From: JAVJRN01 sp047635055
Lineage (GTDB): Bacteria > Bacteroidota > Bacteroidia > Cytophagales > Cyclobacteriaceae
Length of the DNA stretch: 64,000 nt
NCBI GenBank assembly: GCA_047635055.1
Contig: JBLIIJ010000006.1
Location: 10,092-74,091 of the forward strand
Direction of reading: 5' to 3'
The notes below the pieces were generated by a model. It worked only from the letters and a program-made list of their open reading frames with translations, searched no databases and was not told the DNA's origin. Made by a program: the position numbers and the translations under genes. Positions 43,107 to 52,250 of the stretch are shown one piece after another. Within the stretch, counting starts at the first letter, position 1. Each line of letters begins with the position of its first letter.

Positions 43107-43554
43107 ATATTCTTTCTACTCCTAAAGGGGATTGACTCTCGCTACTCTTAAGTTCTGATTTCTCTAGCTGATCGAGATCGTATTCTTCTTCAGACAAGTA
43201 GTAGTCAAATATGTGATTAAATTCACTACGCACTGTATTGATGTTGCGCTTAGTTACTACTGCATTCATTCTAATTTGCATTTCATTTAGCGCTTTTAGG
43301 TATGCAAGAACTGTATCCTGCTTTTCAATAAGCTTATTAGCTCTAAATGCCATAAAACCAAAACCCTCATGAGGGTTGTTGTTGTCTTTCTCTAGGATTA
43401 GATACTCTACTCCATCGACCTTAATTTTATCAAAGCTGAAGGAAATGTTTTCATGAATCTCCCGAGGTTTAAACTTTTCTCCTTCATTGAGGTCTCTATT
43501 TTCGCATGCTGAGAATAAAAGACCTGCCAAAATTAAGTGTGTAATTTTTTTCAT
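43096..43554 (-). CDS. Hypothetical lipoprotein downstream of K+ channel
   Basis: 152 aa. Lipobox LLFSAC (Cys17). The mature part has a beta-like half (SFSFDKIKVDGVEYLILEKD, then NNNPHEGFGFMAFRANKL) and a charged helical C-terminus (EEEYDLDQLEKSELKSSESQ). No family recognised. The ATG overlaps the stop of the K+ channel gene (ATGA), so it is expressed with it; an envelope role near that channel is conceivable but unsupported. Confidence 0.72.
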   Translation of the reverse strand: MKKITHLILAGLLFSACENRDLNEGEKFKPREIHENISFSFDKIKVDGVEYLILEKDNNNPHEGFGFMAFRANKLIEKQDTVLAYLKALNEMQIRMNAVVTKRNINTVRSEFNHIFDYYLSEEEYDLDQLEKSELKSSESQSPLGVERISTD

Positions 43555-44651
43555 TTTGACGTTTTTTTACCGTTCTCTCTTACATACCCTTCGTTTACCG
43601 AGAATACTTTTTTTAACAACTTAAATGCTTTGCCATTTAATAATATGATGAGATAATCACCTTGAGCTATTTTAAGTTCTCCTAGTGGGTTCTTGATCAA
43701 TTTTTTATCACCGAACTTATCTCGTTTTGTAATCCCTAAGATCACACTATTATATTTCTTTTTGAGCTCAAAGAATACATCTTGATAAGCTTTCCCAACA
43801 TAAGGATTACTAGAAGTCACAAGAAATTGCTTCATGTCGTAATCGGTATCACTTTGTGCAAACGACATAACAGACTCACTAAAAGAGGCAACATCTGGCT
43901 CGAACATATAACTAGCAAGAAGTTTAGACGATATTTCGTGCTTTGAAATGGTGTTGGTAACCCCAGCACTAATAAAGGTGTTCTTCAAATCACCATTGTC
44001 AAGCGTTACGACGTATTCTAAATTGGGGAATCTTTTCCTTAGGTTTAGAATATAGACGAGCTTTTCTGTATCATTATCTAGATTCACAAATACAATTGAT
44101 GATTGTTCTATGTTGGCTTTATGTAAGCCTTCATGGTTATCAAAGTCCATGTAAAGCGGAAATACTCCTTTATTTCCATGTTTATCATGAATATTCTCAA
44201 TATCCAACTTTTTATTAGTGACAACCGCTACATTTTTACCAACTCCTATTAGTTGTTCAAGCACCATACGTCCAAAATCATTCCATCCGATTATTATTGC
44301 ATGCCCTGTAAATGTTGTGCCATTGTGTCCTAATCTTTTATTTTCGTTTATAGTAGTCATGAGGGTGGTGATTTGTCCTATTAATATTCCGAATATTCCT
44401 AAACTCATTAAGATGAATACGTATCCAATGAGACGCCCATAAAGTGTTGCGGGAAACAAATCTCCATAACCAACAGTGGTTAGTGTTACTACTGAATACC
44501 AAATGGCATTTTGATAGTCAGTAATGGCAGATTGGTTACTGTCTTGCTCGACGTAAATGAGAAGTGAAATCATCAAAAAGTAAACTAAGAAGCCTAAGAA
44601 GAGATTGATGACTATTCTTGCCGTGGGATTCGGAATGTACTTCTTTAACAT
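43551..44651 (-). CDS. Two-TM potassium channel with cytoplasmic TrkA-N/TrkA-C (RCK) domains
   Basis: 366 aa. Helix 1 (about 13-33), pore loop with the K+ selectivity filter TTVGYGD (58-64), helix 2 (RLIGYVFILMSLGIFGILIG). A TrkA-N Rossmann domain from about 113 follows (HAIIIGWNDFGRMVLEQLIG; FVNLDNDTEKLVYILNLRKR), and a C-terminal TrkA-C-like part (KQFLVTSSNPYVGKAYQDVF; GDYLIILLNG). The architecture is that of MthK/Kch-type ligand-gated K+ channels. With the trehalose genes and the Na+/H+ antiporter nearby it fits osmotic or ion homeostasis. ATGA overlap with the downstream lipoprotein. Confidence 0.92.
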   Translation of the reverse strand: MLKKYIPNPTARIVINLFLGFLVYFLMISLLIYVEQDSNQSAITDYQNAIWYSVVTLTTVGYGDLFPATLYGRLIGYVFILMSLGIFGILIGQITTLMTTINENKRLGHNGTTFTGHAIIIGWNDFGRMVLEQLIGVGKNVAVVTNKKLDIENIHDKHGNKGVFPLYMDFDNHEGLHKANIEQSSIVFVNLDNDTEKLVYILNLRKRFPNLEYVVTLDNGDLKNTFISAGVTNTISKHEISSKLLASYMFEPDVASFSESVMSFAQSDTDYDMKQFLVTSSNPYVGKAYQDVFFELKKKYNSVILGITKRDKFGDKKLIKNPLGELKIAQGDYLIILLNGKAFKLLKKVFSVNEGYVRENGKKTSK

Positions 44652-44920
44652 ACTTCAAAATTACCGATTTGAATTTATATTTTGTTAGACAACAATGATA
44701 TATTTATTAACAGAGTCACTTGAATTACTGTTAGTATGTGCCCAGAGAAATAGTAAGAATTTGTTCGAGGTTTTCCAAGTCGGTAAGAAAGGGACTTTTA
44801 AATTATTTGAGAAGTTTGGATTGTCTAGTTTATATCTTAGAATTAAGACTTTTTTAAGCATAAAGTTGTTTTCTTAAGATATTAACAATTTATTGCAATT
44901 TAATTGAATAGAATATACTT

Positions 44921-46699
44921 ATGAGGCATACTTATGATTTTGGTGTAATTGGTAATTGTGCATTTACGGCACACATACATAAGGATACAAATGTATCATG
45001 GATGTGTTGGCCGAAATTTGACAGTAGTTTCATCTTTGGCCGCTTGCTTGATGATGAAAAAGGAGGAGAGTTTACAGTAAAGCCTATTACAGAGAAATTT
45101 GAGTCAAACCAGTTTTACATTGAGAATACTAACATTTTAAGAACAGAGATAACTTCCGGTCAAGACAAATATTGCGTGACTGATTTTGCGCCTCGTTTTT
45201 ATAAAACGGATAGATATTATCGTCCATTGATGATGATAAGAAAGATTGAACGTCTTGCAGGAGAGCCAAGAATTCATGTTAAATGTGAACCGAAAGGGGA
45301 ATATGGTGCGGTTACTCCAGAGCCCAGCCTAGGGAGTAATCATATTCGATTTCTCGGGCTTGATTCCCATGTTAGATTGACCACTAATATATCCTTAAAT
45401 TATATTACTGAAAACCGAAGTTTTGTGTTGAATGAAACCAAATATTTGGTATTGACTTATGGGCCGCCTCTTGAGGCGAGTTTAGAGGAGACGGTTGAGA
45501 ATTTTTTAACGAGTACGACTTCTTATTGGAGAAATTGGATTAAAACAGCAAGTATTGTTAATTTTTATCAGCGTGAAGCGATTAGGTCTGCTTTGGTCTT
45601 AAAAATACATCAATACGAAGATACTGGGGCCATAATAGCAGCCACAACCACAAGTCTGCCCGAGTCTCCTGGTAGTACAAGAAATTGGGATTACAGATAT
45701 TGTTGGATGCGAGATACGTATTATACGCTTAATGCTTTCAATAACATTGGTCATTTCGAAGAGTCGGAAAAGTATTTCCATTATATATTAAACACCACAA
45801 TAGAAGAGGATAGTAGATATCAGCCGCTTTATGGGATAACGGGTAAAAAGTTGCTTGATGAGCGGGAGATTAACCTAAAAGGATATCAAGGTAACCAACC
45901 AGTACGGATAGGTAATCAGGCATATACACATATTCAAAATGACGTTTACGGTCAAGTATTAATTTCCTTACTTCCTTTATACGTAGACAACAGGATAATT
46001 TTTACGGAAAGGTTTGATTCTTCAGAGTTGATCATGAAAACATTGAACATGATTGAGAAGACTTTTGATGAACAGGATGCTGGACTATGGGAGTTTAGAA
46101 ATTTAACTCAGCAACATTGCTACACCTATTTATTCCATTGGGCAGGAAGTAGTGCTGCTGTCAAAATGGCGAAGGTATTGAAAAACGAGGCAATGGGTAA
46201 TAAAGCAATATCATTAATGAAGCGCAGTGCTGCCATGATTGAAAAATGCTATATCCCGGCTCAAAAAGGTTATTCACAGGCAATAGGTGTCGAAAGGATG
46301 GATGCAAGTACTATTCAACTCATTATGATGAATTACTTAAATGGTAATACTGAACAAGCCAAAGACCATTTGAAAGCATTAGAGAAGGAGTTACATGCTG
46401 GAAATGGATTATTCTACAGATACAAACATCAAGATGATTTTGGTGAGCCTGAGACCACCTTTTTAATCTGCGCCTTCTGGTATGTGGAGGCGTTGGCTTG
46501 TGTCGGTCGATTAGATGATGCTGTAAAGTACTTTGAGAACATCATTTCTTACTCTAACCATGTTGGACTTTTAAGTGAGGATGTTAAAGAATCTGATGGC
46601 AGCATGTGGGGAAATTTCCCACAAGCTTATAGTCATGTTGGTTTGCTTAATGCTGCCACCAGAATTGCTAAGAAATTAGATAGACCAGATTTTTTATAA
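44921..46699 (+). CDS. Glycoside hydrolase family 15 (glucoamylase/trehalase-like)
   Basis: 592 aa, cytoplasmic. N-terminal beta domain begins YDFGVIGNCAFTAHIHKDTN with MCWPKFDSSFIFGRLLDDEK; the alpha/alpha toroid shows SLPESPGSTRNWDYRYCWMR, followed by DTYYTLNAFN. Later come WEFRNLTQQHCYTYLFHWAG, ETTFLICAFWYVEALACVGR and a closing FPQAYSHVGLLNAATRI. These match bacterial GH15 proteins that hydrolyse trehalose or alpha-glucans. Convergent with, and overlapping by 6 bp, the trehalose synthase/phosphatase gene, which favours a role in trehalose turnover over starch breakdown. Substrate is inference. Confidence 0.9.
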   Translation: MRHTYDFGVIGNCAFTAHIHKDTNVSWMCWPKFDSSFIFGRLLDDEKGGEFTVKPITEKFESNQFYIENTNILRTEITSGQDKYCVTDFAPRFYKTDRYYRPLMMIRKIERLAGEPRIHVKCEPKGEYGAVTPEPSLGSNHIRFLGLDSHVRLTTNISLNYITENRSFVLNETKYLVLTYGPPLEASLEETVENFLTSTTSYWRNWIKTASIVNFYQREAIRSALVLKIHQYEDTGAIIAATTTSLPESPGSTRNWDYRYCWMRDTYYTLNAFNNIGHFEESEKYFHYILNTTIEEDSRYQPLYGITGKKLLDEREINLKGYQGNQPVRIGNQAYTHIQNDVYGQVLISLLPLYVDNRIIFTERFDSSELIMKTLNMIEKTFDEQDAGLWEFRNLTQQHCYTYLFHWAGSSAAVKMAKVLKNEAMGNKAISLMKRSAAMIEKCYIPAQKGYSQAIGVERMDASTIQLIMMNYLNGNTEQAKDHLKALEKELHAGNGLFYRYKHQDDFGEPETTFLICAFWYVEALACVGRLDDAVKYFENIISYSNHVGLLSEDVKESDGSMWGNFPQAYSHVGLLNAATRIAKKLDRPDFL

Positions 46700-48868
46700 G
46701 AAAGAATTTAATAATGCTCTAATGTCTGAGTGACTATTTACACGAAATTTGGCAGCAGAACTACTGCTGCCAACTTTTACTGTATTGGCATTCTCTGGCA
46801 TAACTTCAAAGGTGTCTTCATCCGTCCAATCATCTCCACAAGCGATAATGAAAGTGTTGCTTTCATCTTCTTCTAGCCATAGTTTCGCTCCACGACCTTT
46901 GTTGATTTCTGAATTCTTAATTTCTACTACTTTGTTGCCTTCTAGGACTTTCAAGTCTTTATCATGTGTGATATATTTAAGATGACTCGTTAATTCCCTC
47001 GTTCGGGCTTCACCTAGACCAGTCTCAACTTTGCGATAATGCCAGACAAGAGAATAATCTTTAGTTTCAACGAAACTCCCGGGAGTTCTATTGACGTAAC
47101 CTTCCAAGACTGTCATGATGTCACTTTTCCAATCACCATTAATTTTGATGATTGTTCGCCACTCCTTATCTCTTTGTTTAATCCATACGCCATGTTCAGC
47201 GACGATTTCAAGATCATAATGACCAACCCATTCTTTAAGGATGTCTCGACCTCTGCCACTAATAATGACGACTTTATTTTTTTTGTCTTTTGTAAGCTTA
47301 TCGATGATAGTCTTAAGTTCCTCATCAGGCTTAGTTTTCAATGGATCGCTATTGAAGCCGACGAGGGTGCCATCATAATCTAGAAAAATGATTCTTTTCT
47401 CAGCTTTTTTATAATCTTCCGCCATTTTGTTCTGAATGGCACTATCCAAAAAGGTTGTTTCTAAAGCTGATTGTTCTTTTTTAATATAAGCAAGTCTCTC
47501 CATGAACAAGTTTACCCAGTGATGAATATTATATCGCTGTAATGACTTTTGCATGGTATCCATTTGCTGGATCTGTTGTTTCTCAGGCATTTCCAATGCA
47601 TCTTTCAGCGCTTCAACAAACTGCTGTATGTCATTTGGATTGATAAGAATGGCATCTGATAGCTCTTTAGAAGCTCCAGCCATTTCGCTGAGAATCAATA
47701 CTCCTTTTTTATCTAATTTACTGGCAATGAACTCTTTACAAACCAAGTTCATACCGTCTCGCATTGGTGTTACAAGACCCACTTTTGCCATTCGATAAAA
47801 CGCAGATAAAGCAGGTAAAGGGAATGACCTGTAAAAATAATGTATTGGGGTCCAATTTAATCTACCAAAATGCCCATTTATCCTACCGACAAGTAAATCA
47901 ATTTCTTCCTTTAGTTCCTTATATTTTCCAACGGAATCTCTTGAAGGTACCACGATCATCAAAAGTGAAACTTTCTCTTTGAATCCAGGGTACTTAGTTA
48001 GAAATAATTCAAATGCCTTGAGCCTTTGTGGGATACCTTTCGAATAATCTAGGCGATCAATTGACAAAACTAAATCTGAGGATCCAATGGAGGTTCTATA
48101 CCTCACCTCTCTGGCTAGTGTTTCCGGTGATGCTGCGCTTTCCTTGTATTTGTCATAGTCTATCCCCATTGGTAATGCATCGGCCATTACTTTACGGCTA
48201 CCCACATTTATTTGACCGTTTGAATTGCCAAGACCAGCTAATCTATTGACTGATGATAGGAAATGCCGCATATCATCATAGGTGTGAAAGCCAAGAAAAT
48301 CAGCCCCTAACATGCCATTCAATAATTCTCGCCTCCAAGGAAGTAGACGAAAAGATTCATAAGAGGGGAATGGGATATGTAAAAAGAACCCAATGCTTAG
48401 TTTTGGTGAATGTTCCCTAAGTAATTGTGGAAGTAATAATAACTGATAATCGTGAACCCAGATAGTGTCATCTGGCTCCATGACTTCAATGATAGCTTGA
48501 GCGAATTTTTTATTGACTTTTTGGTATGACTTCCACAAATCCTCATTGAAGACGCTGTATTGATTAAAATAATGGAAGTTTGGCCATAGTGTCTCATTAC
48601 AAAACCCTTCATAATAATCTTCAATTTCTTTGTTGGTCAGGAAAACAGGCCTCATACTTTCCTTGGCCAAGTTCTTTGTTATTTCTTCGCGATCATCGCT
48701 TTTAGAAACAGGTAACCCTGGCCAGCCAATCCAGATGTTTTCACCTTCTCGGTAAATGGACCCTAACCCTGTGGCTAGACCCCCTTCACTTGGTTTGTAT
48801 GAGAACTCTCCTCCTTCTTCACTAATTTTTACAGGTAGTCTATTTGAAACAATAATTGTTTTTGCCAT
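46694..48868 (-). CDS. otsA-otsB: Bifunctional trehalose-6-phosphate synthase / trehalose-phosphatase
   Basis: 724 aa from ATG 48868 (MAKTIIVSNRLPVKISEEGG). The 105-bp TTG extension upstream lacks family similarity. Residues 1 to about 470 are the GT20 synthase: EGGLATGLGSIYR, DDTIWVHDYQLLLLPQLLRE, GFFLHIPFPSYESFRLLPWR, SIDRLDYSKGIPQRLKAFEL, and VTPMRDGMNLVCKEFIAS. A HAD phosphatase follows, with IIFLDYDGTLVGFNSD (nucleophile DxDGT), VVIISGRGRDIL and IIACGDDWTDEDTFEVMPEN. Makes trehalose from UDP-glucose and glucose-6-phosphate, a common osmolyte in marine bacteria. Fusion of the two domains is frequent in Bacteroidota. Confidence 0.95.
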   Translation of the reverse strand: MAKTIIVSNRLPVKISEEGGEFSYKPSEGGLATGLGSIYREGENIWIGWPGLPVSKSDDREEITKNLAKESMRPVFLTNKEIEDYYEGFCNETLWPNFHYFNQYSVFNEDLWKSYQKVNKKFAQAIIEVMEPDDTIWVHDYQLLLLPQLLREHSPKLSIGFFLHIPFPSYESFRLLPWRRELLNGMLGADFLGFHTYDDMRHFLSSVNRLAGLGNSNGQINVGSRKVMADALPMGIDYDKYKESAASPETLAREVRYRTSIGSSDLVLSIDRLDYSKGIPQRLKAFELFLTKYPGFKEKVSLLMIVVPSRDSVGKYKELKEEIDLLVGRINGHFGRLNWTPIHYFYRSFPLPALSAFYRMAKVGLVTPMRDGMNLVCKEFIASKLDKKGVLILSEMAGASKELSDAILINPNDIQQFVEALKDALEMPEKQQIQQMDTMQKSLQRYNIHHWVNLFMERLAYIKKEQSALETTFLDSAIQNKMAEDYKKAEKRIIFLDYDGTLVGFNSDPLKTKPDEELKTIIDKLTKDKKNKVVIISGRGRDILKEWVGHYDLEIVAEHGVWIKQRDKEWRTIIKINGDWKSDIMTVLEGYVNRTPGSFVETKDYSLVWHYRKVETGLGEARTRELTSHLKYITHDKDLKVLEGNKVVEIKNSEINKGRGAKLWLEEDESNTFIIACGDDWTDEDTFEVMPENANTVKVGSSSSAAKFRVNSHSDIRALLNSFL

Positions 48869-49038
48869 AATTTTTAATAAAATATAGGATGGTTGGTAAA
48901 GCTTATTAATCGTTCGCATTGACGTCTCTAGCCGACGATTATTTGCATTTTTACTATATACCGAAGTTAACAATGAAAAAGCAGATCAGTAAGAAGAGTT
49001 GTTTATTGCTCTATCATCTTTTTTGTTGCGTAAGCTTT

Positions 49039-49836
49039 CTAACCAAAGTTTCTTAACCTAATTTTAGTTAGTTTTCTTTTAGTATCAAGAGGAAAATCAC
49101 CTCTCATTATCCAATCGTAAAAACTGGGTTCTTTTTTTAATACATCGGCTACAGGTTTGCCTTTATGTTTACCGAAATTGAATACTTCAATATCATCTTT
49201 ATATACCATGCGTCCTGCCAAATCGACCATTTTTCCATTTGTGAGATTATGCAGAGCGGTCATGTCGTTTTCAATACTCCCTAGTTTATTGCCCAGTAAA
49301 TCTGTCATGTCTTGTCCTTCATAGCGCTCTACTTGTGCGAGAAGAACATCGAGGGTTGCCTCCGTATCTGCTAGAGCACCATGAGCACCTATTAACTCTT
49401 TGTTGCAGTAAAATCTCAATGCGGACGAAAGATTCCTTTTTTCCATCATATGGAATATTTTCTGAGCGTCAACAAGTTTTCTGTTTTCTATTTCAAAATC
49501 TACGTCTGCTCTTAGAAACTCTTCCACGATTATTGGGACATCAAATTTCAGTATGTTAAATCCTGAAAGATCACACCCCTCCATCCATTGTGCTAGAGAC
49601 TTAGCTACTTGCTTAAATGTAGGCTCATCTTTGATGTCATCATCATATATTCCATGGATCATACTCGTTTCAAGAGGAATAGGAATGGTGGGATTAATAC
49701 GTCTTTCCTTTTTTTCTATCTCCCCTGACGGGAAAACTTTTATTAAGGCCATTTCAACGATGCGATCGTTCGCTATGCTCGTGCCAGTAGTTTCAAGGTC
49801 AAAAACGACAAGAGGGTTTTTTAAGTTTAGTTTCAT
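49039..49836 (-). CDS. DEDDh 3'-5' exonuclease, DnaQ/ExoX-like
   Basis: 265 aa. Exo I VVFDLETTG (Asp13, Glu15), Exo II GFNILKFDVPIIVEEF (Asp99), Exo III AHGALADTEATLDVL (His152, Asp157) make a complete DEDDh active site. The C-terminal FNFGKHKGKPVADVLKKEPS followed by FYDWIMRGDFP is the small domain found at the end of exodeoxyribonuclease X and similar proofreading or repair nucleases. Likely DNA polymerase III proofreading subunit or stand-alone repair nuclease. The ATG overlaps the stop of the upstream Mur-ligase-like gene by one base (TAATG). Confidence 0.9.
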   Translation of the reverse strand: MKLNLKNPLVVFDLETTGTSIANDRIVEMALIKVFPSGEIEKKERRINPTIPIPLETSMIHGIYDDDIKDEPTFKQVAKSLAQWMEGCDLSGFNILKFDVPIIVEEFLRADVDFEIENRKLVDAQKIFHMMEKRNLSSALRFYCNKELIGAHGALADTEATLDVLLAQVERYEGQDMTDLLGNKLGSIENDMTALHNLTNGKMVDLAGRMVYKDDIEVFNFGKHKGKPVADVLKKEPSFYDWIMRGDFPLDTKRKLTKIRLRNFG

Positions 49837-50393
49837 TATTTCTGTGAAAGAGCTTCGAAAAATTGATCTTCTTTAATGCCGACTCTCTTCATCAATGCAA
49901 GCACAGCGCTTGCATGCTCAATGAAGGAAGAGTCTTTATCTCTTAGGTAAACAGGCAGATCTTTATCATTTAATCTTTTGTATTTAATATTGTTAACACC
50001 ATCTCTTGCCTTTGTTCCAATCATATTGGCCACATCGTTATCTTCATTATATATATAAGATCCGGCCTTTGGTAATACATCTGCGGCATCTTCAAACTGC
50101 GCGATATAATCTTCAAATGAACTATAGGACGTAGGCATACCTTTTTCGTTGATATTATGAATGAGCAGGATATGAGGTTCGAATTTCACAAACGCTCCAG
50201 GTTCAATACTCGTTTGCTCTGATGAAGCAAGCAATAATATGGGAGCCTTACCTATATGCTCATCAAATGAGTCAAACTCTTTATTGACGTATTCGAAAAC
50301 ATGTTTGATCATTTCGGATATTTCAGCAACATCATTGTTTCCTGTAATAAGAATTCTTTGTTTGTTGCGAATTTGATTAATGTCGATTGCCAT
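49836..50393 (-). CDS. Degenerate Mur-ligase-like protein (Mpl-type fold, no P-loop)
   Basis: 185 aa. The N-terminal RILITGNNDVAEISEMIKHV corresponds to the ATP-binding GxxGKTT segment of Mpl/MurC (ITGSHGKTTxTSMIxHVL), but the P-loop Gly-Lys-Thr is replaced by NDVAE. The middle FVKFEPHILLIHNINEKGMP followed by TSYSSFEDYIAQFEDAADVL parallels the Mpl stretch HxALIxxIDWDHxNVFPTFENYVEQF, and the C-terminal SAVLALMKRVGIKEDQFFEA parallels the ligase end. At about 40% of Mpl length (450 aa) it cannot be a ligase. I read it as a shortened pseudo-enzyme, perhaps binding a muropeptide or nucleotide; homology is inferred by eye. Confidence 0.6.
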   Translation of the reverse strand: MAIDINQIRNKQRILITGNNDVAEISEMIKHVFEYVNKEFDSFDEHIGKAPILLLASSEQTSIEPGAFVKFEPHILLIHNINEKGMPTSYSSFEDYIAQFEDAADVLPKAGSYIYNEDNDVANMIGTKARDGVNNIKYKRLNDKDLPVYLRDKDSSFIEHASAVLALMKRVGIKEDQFFEALSQK

Positions 50394-50685
50394 AATGCAT
50401 TTAGGATAAGCTCAAAAATAAGTTAAAAAGCTTGGTGAGCAAATCTATCAATCCAACATGTGTATAACAATGTGGAAAAGTGGGAATAATTAGTGCACAA
50501 ACTACATAAATGAGGAGGTTCAATTTTTCTTTCAATCAAAAAATATGTTTTTTGGTGTTTTCGGTTGGATTATGTTAATAACCATGTTGAAATGTTATTT
50601 AGAACTAATAATAAGCTCTTACATACTCGTGGAGACTTTATAACTAGTTTTGTATTTCAAGTTAAGTCTGCGATAAAAATATTGA
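50394..50685. promoter_or_regulatory. Region upstream of dnaB with two DnaA-box-like sites
   Basis: 292 bp without a gene. TGTGTATAA at 50459-50467 (reverse complement TTATACACA, identical to a known E. coli oriC DnaA box) and TGTGGAAAA at 50471-50479 (TTTTCCACA, one mismatch from TTATCCACA) lie 3 bp apart in the same orientation. GTTAATAACCATGTTGAAAT and further AT-rich DNA follow before dnaB. DnaA control of dnaB is possible; this is not enough to call an origin. Confidence 0.4.
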
Positions 50686-52221
50686 ATGGAGAGTGGTGAA
50701 AAAACAAGTGTAACAAGGAGCGGAAGTAAAGTACGAAGGTTCACTAACACGGGATTGCCTGAGCAATTGGGCAAAATGCCGCCTCAGGCAGTTGAAGTTG
50801 AGGAAGCAATATTAGGTGCATTGATGTTAGAACGAGATGCACTGACCAACGTCATTGAAATACTGAAACCTGATAGTTTTTATAAAGATGCGAATAGGCA
50901 TATTTTTGAAGCCATCATTCATCTCTTTAACAACAGTGAGCCAGTAGATATCAAAACTGTTGTGCATCAACTGCGTAAAAATGGAGTCCTAGAAATAGTT
51001 GGTGGAGCCTATTATGTTTCTGAATTAACCACCAAGGTCAACTCAGCAGCTAATATTGAATATCACGCAAGAATTATTGCCGAGCAATCAATTAAGCGGG
51101 AACTTATAAGAATAGCGGGGGAGATACAGCAGGAATCCTATGAGGATACAACAGATGTTTTCAAGTTATTAGATAAAGCAGAGCAGGCCTTATTTGATGT
51201 GTCTGAAGCGCATATTCGAAAGAATTATGATAAGATGAGTTCTTTATTGCATAAAGCAATAGAAGAAATTGAAAAGAGGAAAGACCAACAAGATGGATTA
51301 ACAGGTGTAGCATCTGGCTTTACGGCACTTGATAGGATAACATCAGGTTGGCAACCGTCTGATTTGGTCATCATAGCAGCAAGGCCGGGTATGGGTAAAA
51401 CGGCTTTCGTTATCTCGGCACTAAGAAATGCTGCTGTTGATTTTGGGAAGCCTGTGGCCTTGTTTTCATTGGAAATGTCTTCTATTCAGTTGGTTAATAG
51501 ACTTATTTCTGCTGAGGCAGAATTAGAGAGTGATAAAATTAAAAAAGGTGATTTGGCTGATTATGAGTGGGAGCAACTTTTGCACAAAACAAGTAAACTA
51601 TCTGAAGCCCCCATATTTATAGATGATACTCCTGGGCTTAGTATTCTTGAATTAAGAGCCAAAAGTAGACGACTAGTAGCCCAGCATGGGGTCACTTTAC
51701 TCATCATTGACTATTTACAATTGATGACTGGTGATACTTCCAAAAGTGGTGGTGGAAATCGGGAGCAGGAAATTGCCTCTATATCTCGTGCATTAAAGGG
51801 TATTGCCAAAGAATTAAACGTTCCTGTAATTGCACTGTCACAGTTAAGTCGAGCTGTGGAAACTAGAGGTGGTGATAAGCGACCTCAACTTTCAGATTTG
51901 AGAGAGTCAGGTTCTATAGAGCAAGATGCTGATATGGTTATGTTCTTATATAGACCAGAGTATTATGGTATAGATCAGGATGAAAATGGAATGCCCTTAG
52001 CTGGTACTGGCGAGGTGATTATAGCAAAACATAGAAATGGTAAGCTAGAAAATATTCAATTGAAGTTTATAGGTAAATTCACCAAGTTTGAAGATCTAGA
52101 TGTCGTCTCAGATAATACTTACGGTAATAGTTTTCCTAAATCAGACAATACAGATTTTACAATAACTTTACCGAGTAAGGCAAATAAGCCTCCATCTGGT
52201 GATGATAATATGCCTTTTTAG
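50686..52221 (+). CDS. dnaB: Replicative DNA helicase DnaB
   Basis: 511 aa. N-terminal primase-interaction domain (PPQAVEVEEAILGALMLERD to about 140), a linker helix, and the RecA-like C-terminal domain: Walker A at 232-239 (ARPGMGKT), Walker B LLIIDYLQLM, motif H4/arginine-finger region EIASISRALKGIAKELNVPV with IALSQLSRAVETRG, and DLRESGSIEQDADMVMFLYR. No intein is present; the sequence runs straight through the usual intein insertion points. The C-terminal tail (SDNTDFTITLPSKANKPPSG) is a Bacteroidota-type extension. Start ATG 50686 is supported by the family's basic N-terminal arm. Confidence 0.96.
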   Translation: MESGEKTSVTRSGSKVRRFTNTGLPEQLGKMPPQAVEVEEAILGALMLERDALTNVIEILKPDSFYKDANRHIFEAIIHLFNNSEPVDIKTVVHQLRKNGVLEIVGGAYYVSELTTKVNSAANIEYHARIIAEQSIKRELIRIAGEIQQESYEDTTDVFKLLDKAEQALFDVSEAHIRKNYDKMSSLLHKAIEEIEKRKDQQDGLTGVASGFTALDRITSGWQPSDLVIIAARPGMGKTAFVISALRNAAVDFGKPVALFSLEMSSIQLVNRLISAEAELESDKIKKGDLADYEWEQLLHKTSKLSEAPIFIDDTPGLSILELRAKSRRLVAQHGVTLLIIDYLQLMTGDTSKSGGGNREQEIASISRALKGIAKELNVPVIALSQLSRAVETRGGDKRPQLSDLRESGSIEQDADMVMFLYRPEYYGIDQDENGMPLAGTGEVIIAKHRNGKLENIQLKFIGKFTKFEDLDVVSDNTYGNSFPKSDNTDFTITLPSKANKPPSGDDNMPF

Positions 52222-52250
52222 GTATTATCTTGACCCAAATTCAACCACCT

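Noticed and set aside
44695..44877. 60-codon plus-strand frame between the K+ channel and GH15 genes
   Set aside because: No family, signal or coupling; lies in the divergent promoter region. A real gene cannot be excluded.
46749..48249. Several plus-strand frames opposite the trehalose synthase gene
   Set aside because: Shadows of the minus-strand gene with no domain signatures.
50459..50479. Calling the DnaA-box pair an origin of replication
   Set aside because: Only two sites and no unwinding element or dnaA/dnaN neighbourhood; kept as a possible regulatory site.
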